From Hansfordia pulvinata (Eukaryota; Ascomycota; Sordariomycetes; Xylariales): a stretch of DNA of 64,000 bases. The position numbers and the translations under genes are program-made. The stretch's first letter is position 1. Every line of letters starts with the position of its first letter. Below, piece by piece: positions 1 through 11,856 of the stretch. Location of the stretch: assembly GCA_006538405.1 (NCBI GenBank), contig BJKQ01000009.1:1932001-1996000 (forward strand), written 5' to 3'. The notes below the pieces were generated by a model that was given only the letters and a program-made list of their open reading frames with translations, did not search any database and had not been told where the DNA came from.

Positions 1-2439
1 AGATGCCTACCGAACTTGCGAAAAGGCGGGCTTCCACTTGAGGTCCTTCAGGGAGTTCACCAAAGGATGTCCAAGTCATTGTGGCAGTGGGGGGAGAAGC
101 GCGACCACCCAATTATCGGCCAGACCATCAGGGCCTCACTCATCTGGCTGATGCTTCTGAGAACATCTGTCTATGTGTCGTTCTGTCCATGCGGAGGTCA
201 GGAGCTTGACCGAGTGCAACGCTGAGCATCGAGTAATGCATGTGGGTATGCTCAGTCAAGAGGTACCTAACCTTAGGTACTGGGTCGGACAAACTGCTGC
301 GGGATGAACCTCGCTTTTATGGCCTGGTTCTGGTTTCCTACCAAGACTCCGTTGTGTGTTGAGTGTTTCGAAAGACTGCAATGTTGACTGCGAGTCGGAT
401 CATTGTACAGATGGACGAGTGGTGAAGCACCGGGGCGAAGGGTGACGTGCGGGTGGTGTGGGCGAAGCGAATGGCTTGATAGTAACCCTCTTGGATCGAG
501 AACTCGACGCTGCTTCCTTTTGACAGGCTACCTCAGGTAGACTGTCCCTTTCCCGGCGTTTTTAAGCGAGACCGAAAAGCTCACCCGCCTGCCGGGCGGT
601 TGATGCAGAGGCATTCCCACCGCAACCATGGCCTGGGTAGAAACGGGGACTCGAGAAGGAACCAACCCTTCACTAGGTACAGAGCAGCATTCATGGTGCC
701 AAGGGGCTGACAGGACAGAAAGACAGGAAAGAGGATCGCGAGCTTCTGCCGGCGTGGGAGTCTGGCTCGTTCGCCAAATGTGCCCGCATACAGGATAGGC
801 ACATCGCGCCGGCGTGCAGTGAGCATGGGTTCTCTGACCTTTCCAGCGGCAAGGCCCCACTGCAGAGGGACAGGCTCGGCCTCCCTCGCGAAATGAAGGG
901 ATCGCGGGAGAAGGGGCGGGGCGGCTGTAGGCGGGGGCTGCATTATACTTACTCGTCTCCAACACGAGCAAGACAGGCTGAGGCCAAGTTACAAGTTCAG
1001 GGCAGTCTTACGAGAACATGGTGCTAGTCGCTACATTGTGGTCAGCACGGGTGGACTGAGTCGCCTCTTGACTCTTGTCGAGTCTTTGACCCCGAAGCAC
1101 AAGGCGATTGGAGCTGGGTGACGGCGAGTCAACTGTCGCCTCGGATATGCGTGACGAAGGGGTAACGGACACGATAGAGGGCTTTTCTTGTTGGTTGCGG
1201 CCACGACCCTTGTGTAGAGGGCTCGTACTCGTACTGGGTCCAGACCTTTCCGGCCGCTGACGAACGCTGAGAAATCCAAGTGTGTCGTCAGTTGACCCCT
1301 CGCACTCCGTTGTTCGTAATAAATCAGTAATCCAGGAGCCACTCAGCGAGAGGATGCGGTGGAGCCTGGCCGGGCTGGTGTCCTGGAGCCTCCGCCGTCT
1401 TCGCGAGTTGCCAAAGCATTTACGCCTAAAGCGCACTGGTGTGGCTGGTATAGACAATCCTGCCGTCGTACGTAGGAAACATACATGCATCTAGGTACAT
1501 ACCTACCTAGGTACCTACTTCAGGTAGAATTCAGACGAGATGCCACAATCCGTCGGGCAATTTCACAGTATGGAAACGGCGTGACCCCGATGGTCATTAT
1601 GCGACTGGACCGTGCAAGTGCTCCTTTGAAGCCAGTCTGAACTTGCTGGAAGGCTCTGGATACGCCGCACCGCCACGGTATCCCAGATGAAGGTAAGGAT
1701 GCCCGCAATCCCACTGGCGATCATCGACCTCATTACCAACCTATACATGTACCTGAAGCTGGTTCGATATCTCCTATGAACCCCCTTTCAAGCAGTGGAT
1801 GCAAGTATCTCTGTAGGCATGACTTATCCCTCCGTGGCCAGACTGGCAGCCCGACGAGGCCCCACCTTACGCGCGCGGGTCGGACCAAAGATTGCGCCCG
1901 TCAAGACGATAGTACCTAGGTACATGTAATGACCATCCCGAGCGCCTGAGCGGGCATGTACTCGTGCTCAATGTAACTCCTGCGCCTGTGGCCTGCCATG
2001 CCGCGGGGGGCACTCTATCAAAGTAAGTACCTCCTTCTTGCGCCATATCACTCCGGAAGTCGCCGGTGGAGAAGTCCGGTGCCCCTCTTGCCCGTTTCGG
2101 CGCCCCGCCCCCGTCGCTGCTGGTTATGTGAGCATTATGCATCACATTCTCGAGATTGCCACGCGCATGCCCGGCGGCCTTGACAACAGACCCCTCGTGG
2201 ATGGCGCAAGACACACACGCTTGCAGTGCCGTCGGGCCTGCGGTGGCTTTACCGGAAGCTACTCGTACGCACCCCGCGGCTGCTATAAAGCCGTCTCGAA
2301 ATCCGCATCACATCATCTCTCGTCCTCGCCCTCATCAGCTCCCCACAGTCTTCCCGTCCTCGCCTCCTTGCCTCACCTGACAAACAGCAACAGTTCGAAA
2401 GCAACGCTTCAATTTCAAGCAGCAAAACCACTCGACATC
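1..2439. other. intergenic region, no supportable gene
   Basis: No open frame here has codon bias, a recognisable domain or a believable splice pattern like the genes downstream. The region contains several copies of the intergenic motif TACCTAGGTA or variants (around 1,490-1,530 and 1,912-1,925) and the octamer TACTCGTA at 1,226 and 2,260. The last 160 bases are the promoter and leader of the nitroreductase gene. Confidence 0.6.
2284..2289 (+). promoter_or_regulatory. TATA box of nitroreductase gene
   Basis: TATAAA lies 156 bases upstream of the ATG at 2440, a plausible core-promoter position for a filamentous fungus, and is followed by a pyrimidine- and CA-rich leader. No transcript data support it. 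Confidence 0.45.
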
Positions 2440-3148
2440 ATGTCTGCCGCCCCCATCACCACCGACCAATGGCTTGCCGCCGCCAAGACGCGCCGCACCG
2501 TCTACTTCCCCGCCGGCACCTCCAAGGTCTCGGACGAGCGCGTCGAGGAGATTCTCAAGGAGGTCCTCTCCTTCGCCCCCTCCTCCTTCAACGCCCAGAC
2601 CTCCCGCATCACCCTCGTCGTTGGCGACAAGCACAAGGAGCTCTACGAGATTGCCCTCAAGGAGGCCAAGGCTGCCCTCCCTGAGAAGGTCTTTGAGGGC
2701 TTGTCCAACTTCATTGGCGCCCACGGCAAGGCCTACGGCTCGGTGAGCATTGAGAACCCCCCCTCCCTGCTCCTTTTCTAGGCCCTTTCGATCTTTGTCT
2801 AGGCTAACCACGTCCCCCGCGCCGCAGGTCATCTTCTGGGAGAGCGAGGAAGCCAACAACAAGCTGGTCAAGGAGAGGCCCAGCATCGCCCCGCTGGCTA
2901 ACACCTACTCAGAGCACACCAGCGCCATCCACCAGATCCTCGTCTGGACCGCGCTCGAGCTCGAGGGGCTCGGCGGCAACCTCCAGCACATGCAGGCCTT
3001 CCCGGCCATCGAGAGCGGCTGGCGCAAGCTGCTCGAGCTGCCCGAGGACTACAAGCTCAAGGCCAGCATCAACTACGGCGACGCCGACGTCAACTCGCCG
3101 CCCCCGGAGAAGCTGCCCTTCTCCGAGACCCTCAAGGTTGTCAAGTAG
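2440..3148 (+). CDS. nitroreductase family protein (Hbn1/Frm2 type)
   Basis: Two exons, 2440-2742 and 2828-3148, give 207 residues, the normal size for the fungal nitroreductase group that includes yeast Hbn1 and Frm2. The N-terminus shows the family hallmark: a short helix ending in RRTVYFP (about residues 14-20), then VSDERVEEILKE and the FMN-binding SFAPSSFNAQTSR segment (about 48-60). Exon 2 carries the helix around EHTSAIHQILVWTALELEGLG and the final NYGD and P-E-K-L-P-F motifs. Such proteins are thought to be FMN-dependent NAD(P)H oxidoreductases linked to oxidative and lipid stress; the substrate is not known. The intron (2743-2827) starts GTGAGC and ends GCAG, phase 0. The ATG at 2440 is chosen because the family N-terminus starts just after it; the open frame upstream is leader sequence. 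It stands alone with its own TATA box. Confidence 0.9.
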
Positions 3149-5595
3149 AAAGACGGATGAGAGCCTGCAGGGCGGGGGCAGTCGCAGGAACGGCACAGTG
3201 TTGCACAGCATGGGAAAGCGTTTGCCGTCTAGATTTCCATAGACTCTAGACTTTGACATATTCAAGATCATATCCGGTATATGTCCGAGCTGTGCGCGTC
3301 CGTGTGAGAACTGACGTAAAGCCGAGCTTTGTCGACTCTTGCTCTTCATGTGGTCTTCTAACCCCATAAATATATATATCTTGAAACACAATAGTGATGG
3401 CGCTTAAGACGGTGCACGCAGTCTAGTTCCTCGGGACACCTCGCCCGTCAACGACCCCGACGTCATGCGCTGGCAAGAAGGGTAGCGTACACATGTGGTC
3501 AGTGAAGGCTACCACACCTGCGTCTTAGTCTTGTGTGTCGCACGAGCTCTGTCGCGCATCCAGCCTCACCTGCACGCCGTCACTGCCAGCATATCTTGGG
3601 TAGGTATTCTGCATTTGCGCAGCTGAGTTGTCGACTGGGCACTCTTCACAAGTGACACCGGTGTCATTCGCCATTCTGCGGCGAACGGGTCAGCCGTTGC
3701 CGGTCGGAGAGCGATTGGCCGACTCGGACATGCCAGCGGCGTCTGGAGTCTGCACGATTCGGTGGATCGAATCGTGCAATCTCAGATCGACTCTGAAAAG
3801 TACAATTGAGCAGGCCGAGCAAGATGCGTGGAGAGGGTAGGGGTGGTATTGACGGAGATGTCAGAACTGGACCCTGAAATGGATTCAATGCAATGGCCTC
3901 TATCCGCTAGGTTAGGTACTCGTAGCGTACCGAAGGCCCCTGCCCCTCGCGGCCCCCCACCAAAGCGACCCCGCCGCCTCTCCCCAACGAGGCTGCGGCC
4001 AGCCACACTGACAGACGGCCAGCGCTCATCTCACTGGCAGCTTCTGGCAGCCAAGACCCGTGGCAAGGGATCGCCAAGCCACTAAGCCGTCTGGCCAATC
4101 AGCAAGGCGGCCATTGTTGAGCGCGGTGAGTGATGAGTGTTGTCAGCGGCAGGCTGCGACACCGGCTGGCTGGCCTGGCCTGGCTTATCGTGTCCCGTCG
4201 TCTGTTGAGCCCTGCAGGCCGCCAGTTTGCCGGTTATCGTGGAATCCCGTCCCGTCCCTTCTCTTCCTGCCTGACCGTCGGCTGGCTGGCTGGCTTTCTG
4301 TCATCTCATCGCCGCTCTTGTTTGCTCCCGCCTCTCGAGATCCCCCCCCAGCCCGAGTGAGGTCCAACCCAGTCTGCCAGCCAGCCTGTCCGTCTAACCG
4401 CGAGCTGCTATGCCCTTCGCTGCGCACATCTCCACGGGCGGCCTGCGGGCGACTCGGACCCGCGCCCAAGGTCTGATGCGTGCCGGCATCGTCGCGTCCA
4501 CCGCCAGCCGGGCTCTGCTGGCGCCATCGGGGTCTGGTGAGTTTGCCCGTCCTCTGTCATGTTTCTGATGCTTGCACGGCTGCCAGTCGGCATTGGCAAC
4601 ACCCCCCAAAGCCCATGCGCAAATCAAATCCCATCTCACGGCGCCAGTTCGTCGCAATCCCACTTTTCCGCCGCGGCCAGCCAGCACAGAACTGCTGCCA
4701 GCTGCGCAGCCGCTGGGGAAAGGCCACCCATCCATCAATCCCCCCACGCAGCCAACCACAAGGGTCTGCTACGGCGCTTCCCTGTCGTCCCTCCCCATGG
4801 CCGCGCCCTTGCGCGGTCCCCTCAGAAACCCCGGCTCCGCCGCCCCGGTCTCGGCCAAAGGGCCACGGCAGACGCGGCAGACCGTCCACCATGAACCACC
4901 ACGCGTGAGCCACGCCAGCAGGCTGCTGCGTGACTAGTGCGGCGCCGAGAGTCCAGTCCAGTCCCCTCCCGCGCCGACCGCGCTGCGATTCTGGATGGAC
5001 ATGCCTTTTCCAGCGCTGTGCCTAGCGTTCGCGGATGGGCCCGGGTTCGAGTCGTCTGGGCAGAGGAGGGAGGTCTTCACCAGAGCGCCGGCACGGCGTC
5101 CGCTTCTCCGGCCGCGTTCCCGAATCAGACGTGCTGCCCCGTTGGCATCCCGTCGTCCCGTTGCCCTGTTCCTCTTGTGTCCCGTCAGCCCTTGCTCCTG
5201 CCCGACGAATGAGCCTGCCCGTGGTTGGTAGCACCTGCCCTGTCACACCCTCTCATTAGTATCATCACTACTTCGTTGTCCCCGTCATCGACAGCAGAGA
5301 GGAATAATCTTACCTTTTTTTTTTTTGGTCTTTCTGTTTTTACGACTCTTGTCTGCTCCCCTTCCGAGGCCATCGTACTTCATCCACACCCCCCTGTACA
5401 ACACGCCGCAGATAGCCCGTTCGCGGCGGATCCAGTCCAGTGCGCGTCTTATCACCCACCCACTGACCCCCCGGTGCAGCTTCCACTACCCCGCCATCGT
5501 CAGGCTTCGGGTCGCTCGCTACCCCACCGTCGCCATCTCAGTTTTCCCGCAGCCCTGTTCTCGCCCCTCGCCGTCCTTTCTCAACCACCACCAAA
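3149..5595. other. intergenic region and long promoter/leader of the aminotransferase gene
   Basis: I see no gene. The GC-rich part gives overlapping open frames in every phase, none with recognisable content. Short GGCTGGC-type direct repeats occur around 4,160-4,300, a T12 tract at about 5,316-5,327, and the stretch before 5,596 is C/T-rich, as fungal leaders often are. Octamer TACTCGTA is at 3,917. Confidence 0.55.
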
Positions 5596-7097
5596 ATGGC
5601 GCGACTCAACTTGGGCAACATCAACCAGCACATCGTCGAGGCCAAGTACGCCGTCCGCGGCGAGCTGGCCGTCAAGTCGGAGGAGTACCGCGCCCGCATC
5701 CGCAAGGGCGACACTTCTCTGCCCTTTAACCAGGTCATCAGCGCCAACATTGGCAACCCCCAGCAGCTCGACCAGAAGCCCATCACCTTCTTCCGCCAGG
5801 TTCTCAGCATTGTCGAGAACCCCAAGTTGCTTGAGCATGAGGACGTCCTGCTGAACGGCCTCGGCTACAAGTCCGATGTCATCGCCCGCGCCAAGTGGCT
5901 TCTCGACAACGTAGGCAGTGTCGGTGCCTACAGCGCCAGTGCTGGTGTCCCGGCCATCAAGGAGAGCGTCGCCAAGTTCCTCGAGAGTGAGTCTGCCTGC
6001 CCGCCCTTCCCGACGCCCCACAAAAGCGCTGACGACGATTTGCAGAGCGCGACGGCTTCGCTGCCGACCCTGCCCACATCTACCTGTCCGGCGGTGCCTC
6101 TTCCGGTGTCAACACCCTGCTGCATGTCATTTGCGCGGCTCCCGACTCTGGCATCCTTGTGCCCATCCCCCAGTACCCCCTGTACACGGCTTCGCTCTCC
6201 GTCCTGAACGCCACCTGCGTGCCCTACTACCTTGACGAGTCCAAGAACTGGGGCACTTCCCTCGACACCATCAAGGAATCGTACAGCCAGGCCAAGAAGA
6301 ATGGCACCGACGTCCGCGCGATTGTCATCATCAACCCCGGCAACCCTACCGGCGCTTCGCTGTCCGAGGCGGACGTCCGCGCCGTTCTCGAGTTCGCCGC
6401 CCAGGAGAAGCTTGTGGTGATGGCCGATGAGGTCTACCAGACCAATGTCTTCGTCGGCAAGTTCTACAGTTTCCGCCAGGTGCTCTTGACTATGCAGAAG
6501 GAAGACCCCGCCAAGTACGGCGGCGTCGAGCTGGCTTCGCTGCACTCCATCTCCAAGGGCATGGTGGGTGAGTGCGGCCACCGTGGTGGTTACTTTGACC
6601 TGCACGGCTTTGACAAGCAGGTTGAGGAGCAGATCTACAAGTTTGTGTCCATCACCCTGTGCGCGCCCGTCGTTGGCCAGTGCCTCGTCGAGATGATGGT
6701 CAACCCTCCCAAGGCCGGCGAGCCCTCGTACGAGCTGTACGAGCAGGAATACAACCACATTTTCCACGGTATGCAACAGCGTGCTACTGCCCTGTACCAG
6801 GCGTTCAAGGAGATGGAGGGTGTCGAGTGCGGCGAGCCTCAGGGCGCCATGTACCTGTTCCCTACTATCAAGATATCCCCTAAGGCTGCCGAGGCTGCTG
6901 CTGCCGAGGGCCGCACCCCCGACGAGTTCTACTGCATGCGTATGCTCGAGGCTACGGGTGTTTGCGTCGTCCCAGGCGCCGGCTTCGGCCAGGTCGAAGG
7001 CACCCTGCACTTCCGCACGACCTTCCTCCCGCCCGGCACCGAGTGGGTTGGTGGCATCAAGAAGTTCCACCAGGAGTTCATGGACAAGTACAGGTAG
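5596..7097 (+). CDS. ALT1: alanine aminotransferase
   Basis: Class I/II PLP-dependent aminotransferase of the alanine transaminase group (alanine + 2-oxoglutarate to pyruvate + glutamate), linking carbon and nitrogen metabolism. Exons 5596-5986 and 6046-7097 encode 480 residues, as usual for fungal ALT. The N-terminal block LNLGNINQHIVEAKYAVRGE is typical. PLP-site landmarks are visible: NPGNPTG beginning at Asn227, ADEVYQ with the ring-nitrogen Asp at 258, and SKG with the Schiff-base Lys at 301, followed by GECGHRGGY. The C-terminal LHFRTTFLPP supplies the carboxylate-binding Arg. The 59-base intron (GTGAGT...CAG) splits a Lys codon, giving FLEKRDGF across the junction as in homologues. Start 5596 is the first ATG matching the family N-terminus. 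The short leader I can see gives no evidence of a second, mitochondrial start. Confidence 0.95.
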
Positions 7098-7595
7098 AGA
7101 TTGCCACTTGTTCGAAGATGCTCGGGATCAGGGGGACGGGTTCGTTGGGCCACTCAAGAAACGTGGTGCTAGGCCTCTCTCACCTGACTGACGCCTGGTA
7201 ATGGAAGATTCAGGTTTGAAATAAAATAAAACGGAATAGACGAGCTTCGACTCTACTTTGCCATGCGAAGGTGCCTCGGATTATGTGGCGTAGTGGCTTT
7301 CATAGTCTGTCCGGCAAGTTAGACCGCAACCGTCACGCATTTCTGCCCATGTTCTAGGACTCGAGCCTCTAGCATCATGGGACATGATGCGTCAAATCCA
7401 TCATAGGACGGCATGAACCGAGTAGTCACAGTCAGTTTGGGCAGCAACTCGCCTCCTGTGGCGACTGGGATACACGCCCAGCGAGGAATGGAACAATGTA
7501 AAGGTCTATTGCCTGTAGTCTGTCGATCCTGCCCATAGTTTCACCATGCATTTTCAGCTGACCCGGCCATTGGCATCCCCTTACTCCGGAACGGC
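7098..7595. other. intergenic region between convergent genes
   Basis: About 500 bases separate the 3' ends of the aminotransferase (plus) and Rpn7 (minus) genes. An A-rich stretch with AATAAAATAAAA at about 7,218-7,229 could serve polyadenylation. Nothing else is recognised. Confidence 0.5.
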
Positions 7596-9335
7596 CTAAG
7601 CCCTCTCGCTTCCGCGTAGACGCACAGCCTGCCCGTACTTCTGCAGCTTGGTGATAAGCTGGTCTCCTTGCTTCACCACGTCCTGGTACTGCTTGTTCTT
7701 GTCGTCGGGGCGGTTTGTCTCGATCACACCCTTGCCCGTGACGCGGTCAATCGTGCATGGGATGCGGCCGGCGGCAATGAACTTGGCGAGGTCACTGTTG
7801 CGGGTCAGTAAGTGGCAGTTGAGAGCAGAATGAGATACTTCGTCTGGGCCAACAAATAGCGCAAGAATCAGAACCAGGAAAACCCCCAGAAAGAACATAC
7901 CGATCCAGAAAGTCGACGGTCACACCAAAGTCGTTGGCCATGCTCTCCAGGCCCACGACGCGATAGCTCTGTAATAGCTGTTGGTACGCACGGAGGCGCA
8001 TCTCACGGATGAACCAAGCCTTGTGCTCGTGGAGATAACGGTCTTGAGTCAAGAAATGCTCTTCCACCAGTGCCAGAGCCTGGAAGAAGTTCTTGTAGTT
8101 GCCGTTATACAGACTGCTTACGAGTTGCGACAGAGGCGAGAAATCCACGGCTGCTTCGCTTTCGGGCTGTTCAGCACCGGTGCCAAGTGCTGTCAGGTTG
8201 ATAGCAGTCGTCTTCGAGGCAGCGGGCGCTGCAGGTGTCGGCGTTTCCTTAGTAGTGTCCTGCATGTCGGCATCCTCGGCACCGGGACCGGCAGAGATGG
8301 CGCCCGACAAAGCGAGCAGCTTGTCGTCGCTGTCAGCACCGAGAATGGCCTTGATTTCCGGTGCATCGACAACCTTGCTTTTGAAATCTACACGCTTCAG
8401 AGAGACCGACCCGGCCAAGACAGAGTAAACCACGAGGTTGGAATAGGTGCATAGCTCGTAGCTGGTGAAGGTGGACAGAGAATCGAGCAGCAGAGGGGCG
8501 GCAAGGTTGTATGAGCGAACAGTGAGGAGGTGCAGGCCCTCGTAGGCCTTGAGGCGGTTCCTGCGGTCCCAGTCACCTCCGCTCTCAACGAGCGCCTTGG
8601 CACGCGCGACGTGCTTCTTGACAAGGGCCTTGTCACCGTAGAAGAGACCCATGCGGATGATGGCCAACACCAAGTCGATCTTGGTGCCCAAAATGCCCGT
8701 CTTCTCGAAAACGTCTTCATAGGCACTTATCGCCTTGTCCTGTTGGATGCGGTGATGAGTTAGAGTGACGGGAACATGACAGAGCCAGATGCAACAGACA
8801 CGATAGTGAAAGGAAAGTTGCGCATCTCTCTGCGCGAGAGGGCAGACCCAGACCGACTTACCTTGTCGCCAACCTTGGCGTAGAACTCGGCGCGCTTGCC
8901 TTTGGCAGCCATGATCTCAGTGTCTCCGGCTTTCTCAACGGCTTCATCCTCTTCTTTCTGAATCTCCTCGAGCTCGGTATCGTTGTCGGCTTGAAGTTTC
9001 TCGTAGATGGCTTCGTCCCACGGCAGGTTGGCATCAGAGACGGCACCCTTGCCTGCCAGCATGGCAGCGACGGCGCTTTGTTTCCTGGCCAGGGGTTTCT
9101 GGGTGGCTGAGGAGGCGGCAGCAGACGTGGTCTCGCCTGGGGCGTTCAGGATGCCCTCGGTGGGGTGGGCGAGATACTTGTATAGAGGAGCCATCTTGTG
9201 CTCGTTGATGGCATCCTGAAGGCTCTTGATAGAGGCCTGCTGGGAGGGGCGTGAGGCGTAAGAGTTGCTGAGGGTGAATACATGCTGGGCCAAGGGCAAC
9301 GGAGGCCACTTGACGTACTGAGGATCGGAGCCCAT
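7596..9335 (-). CDS. RPN7: 26S proteasome regulatory particle lid subunit Rpn7
   Basis: PCI-domain lid subunit (PSMD6 in animals) needed to assemble the 19S regulatory particle. Three exons on the minus strand, 9335-8862, 8739-7901 and 7794-7596, encode 503 residues. The N-terminal helical repeats include AFYAKVGDK-DKAISAYEDVFEKTG and YGDKALVKKHVARAKALVE. The C-terminal PCI domain has YQQLLQSYRVVGLESMA, FGVTVDFLDRDLAKFIA, GRIPCTIDRVTGKGVIETNRPD and QGDQLITKLQKYG, all diagnostic. The 122-base first intron interrupts GDK/DKA and the 106-base second one splits the Arg of FLDRDL; both have GTA donors and CAG acceptors. An Ala/Thr/acidic insertion between the helical repeats and the PCI domain makes the protein longer than the yeast one. 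The gene diverges from Abd1 across about 980 bases. Confidence 0.95.
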
Positions 9336-10315
9336 GGTCGGAAGGGTCGAGAAGGCCGGAGCACGAGAGGTGGGGTGGTCGGCCTCGAGCTGTCGGCGAG
9401 GGTGGTGATCCTGTGGTGAAACAGGTTGTGGTGTGCACTATGAGTGACGCAGGAAGGGGGACTGGCTGCTTGAGCTGGACGACGATGGGATGCAAGTCAA
9501 TGAAATGCCCGACTTGACTTGGCGATGAAGGTGTTTGGTGATGGCCACTCCAGGTACGTCAAGTGGCGTGGGGGACGAGCAGCAGTTGCGACGGTGACGA
9601 TTGCAGCAGCCGTGCAGGACAGCTCCGGCCGGCGCCAGGAGGAGGACACTCAAGTAGTGGTTACCTCGCTTGTCGACATTTTAGAGCTTTTTTGGGTGCG
9701 AGATAATGTACCACAGTACTCGAGATCATGAGGGATTGGCCTTAGCTTCCGCGATTCGGTCTCAAGGCTGCCGACCTTGCGTAACCAACGCTCTCCCCAG
9801 CCGAGTAGTGGAGGTACTCGAGACACGGTGGATAGTATGAGCACCCATGGCCTGTGCTGCCCCTCAGAACGGGTACTCCGTATATTGGCTGGACACGCGC
9901 GAGAAGGTACCTCCACTAACGGATCAGGTTACGGTTCTCTGCTACTAGTGGATTCGCGTGGAAACAAGCTGTACGGGGTACGAAGGCCGCAACCACGTCG
10001 GATTGGGTATCGCGCCTTCCCGTCCTTCACTGGTGCTCGGCGGGACACGCTTGCCTCTGTGCCTCTCAATTCGCCCTGTTCTTTCCTGCCATACCCACGA
10101 AGCAATTCCCAGACCCACCCCTAAATCTTCACATGCGCCCAGCTCGTCGGCCTCACCCACTCATCACCGTTCTTCGCCAACAGCTCCATTTGAGCTATCA
10201 TACTCCTCCAGCTGCCGCGGGCTGCTTGCTTCTCTCCGGCCGCGGACAACATCCACTCCCCTGTCTCCGCATTCAAGTACCTCCTTACCGATTGTGAATC
10301 TGGACTGACGCCACG
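9336..10315. promoter_or_regulatory. shared divergent promoter region of Rpn7 and Abd1
   Basis: This 980-base gap separates two head-to-head housekeeping genes and must hold both promoters. It contains TACTCCGTA at 9,874 and GGTACTCGAG at about 9,812, but I could not point to a defined TATA box or a known factor site. Open frames here lack recognisable content. Confidence 0.5.
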
Positions 10316-11856
10316 ATGGGCGGCGACGACCCTGAGGATTATCCTCAGCCATTCGATGCCAAACGCCTGGAACCAGCCAGGCGGCGCAAGCACTCCGGCT
10401 CGCCACCCCATGATGCCTCGCCAGGCAGCTCATCCGCCCGACGCCACGCTGACAGTGGCTCCGATGACACGCGTCCCGCCGAAGAATTGCCCCAACCGTT
10501 CGACGCGAAGAAGCTCGAATCTGCGAAGAAACGCCAGCGCTCCCCGTCCCCTTCCGAACCGCAGAGGAAATTCAAGAGACCAGGCAAACGTGCCCGTATC
10601 ACTGAAGAGCAGGCTGCCGCACTCCGCCATCGCCAAGAGGAACGCGAAGCCGAGCGCGAGCGGGAGGCCCGCGCCGCCGCCGACGAAAACCACCGCCGTG
10701 GTCTCAACGATGTTGTCCGCCAGCACTACAACGCCGTGCCGGAGCGCGGACGCGACTGGCGCAAGACGGACAGTAAGATCAAGGGCTTGAGATCATTCAA
10801 CAACTGGGCCAAGAGCTGCATCATTCAAAAATTCTCGCCGAACGAAGACTTCACCCCGGCGCCCACGAGCGCGGGCGTGACATGGCAGGTGATTCCAGCC
10901 CGCCTCTCCTTGTTCTTGACATTGGCTGCGGCAAGGGAGGCGATCTGGGCAAGTGGCAGCAAGCCCCGCAACCTGTTGGTCTCTACGTGGGCCTTGACCC
11001 TGCCGACGTGTCCATCGACCAGGCCAGAGACCGTTATCGCAACATGGGCAACCGTGGCGGGGGCAGAGGCGGCCGTGGAGGCCGGGGTGGCTACCGAAGT
11101 CGCCCACAGCCGCCGCCTTTCGACGGGTTCTTCTTTGCGAAGGACTGCTTCGGGGAAACTATTGGAGATATCGATATCGTACGCCAGGTCGGCTTTGACC
11201 CCTCCCCCATGGGCCGCAGCGGCTTCGACATAGTCAGCATGATGTTCTGCATGCACTACGCTTTTGAGTCGGAGGCGAAGGCTCGGCGGATGCTTGAGAA
11301 TGTCTCAGGCGCCCTCAAGAAAGGCGGTCGCTTCTTGGGCTGCATTCCCAACTCGGACATCATCGGGGAGCAGGTGACCAAGTTCAACGAGCGTGCCGCA
11401 GCCAAGAATAAGGCGGCAGCTGATGGCGAGAAGAACCCCAAGCCTGAAGACAAGGAAGAGGGGGAGGAGTCAGAGGAGGGCGAGGCCGAGGAGACAGCCA
11501 ATTGGGGCAACGACCTGTACCGGGTGCGGTTCCCTGGGGAGACCCCGGCCGACGGAGTGTTCCGACCTCCATTCGGCTGGAAGTACAACTTCTTTCTGGA
11601 TGAGGCAGTCGAGGAGGTGCCGGAGTACGTGGTGCCGTGGCCGGCGTTCCGCGCGTTGGCCGAGGACTACAACCTCGAGCTGCAGTTCCACCAGACCTTT
11701 GGCGAGATGTGGGAGGCGGAAAAGAACGATTCAGTCCTCGGGCCACTCAGCGAGCGAATGGGCGTGCGCGAAAGGGGCAGGGGTCCTTTGCTCGCCACCC
11801 CTCAAGAAATGGAGGTGGCAAATTTCTACATGGCTTTCTGTTTCTATAAGGTTTAG
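10316..11856 (+). CDS. ABD1: mRNA cap guanine-N7 methyltransferase, with one frame break
   Basis: Transfers methyl from S-adenosylmethionine to N7 of the guanine cap on nuclear pre-mRNA. The charged N-terminal region repeats the motif QPFDAK-R/K-LE twice. The catalytic part begins at RSFNNWAKSCIIQKFSPNEDFTP, continues with the AdoMet loop VLDIGCGKGGDLGKW and with YVGLDPADVSIDQARDRY, and includes MMFCMHYAFES, the GCIPNSD block, WKYNFFLDEAVEEVPEYVV and the terminal NFYMAFCFYK. An RGG-rich insert (about 11,050-11,100) sits just after the AdoMet loop. The frame changes by minus one between about 10,862 and 10,885: one extra base in GGC/GTGAC restores continuity of roughly 513 residues. No intron fits: the conserved block runs up to the break, leaving too little room, and the only good donor upstream (10,770) would delete that block. 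I judge this a missing base in the assembly. Confidence 0.9.

Noticed and set aside
1008..1490. 160-codon minus-strand open frame
   Set aside because: No recognisable domain, and the opposite strand is also open; it lacks the third-position G/C bias of the real genes.
5041..5060. GGTTCGAGTC resembling a tRNA B box
   Set aside because: The flanking bases do not pair into a T arm, and no A box or acceptor stem is found around it.
10768..10892. Possible intron in ABD1 using GTAAGA at 10,770 to explain the frame change
   Set aside because: It would remove the conserved RSFNNWAKSCIIQKFSP block, so a one-base loss is the better explanation.
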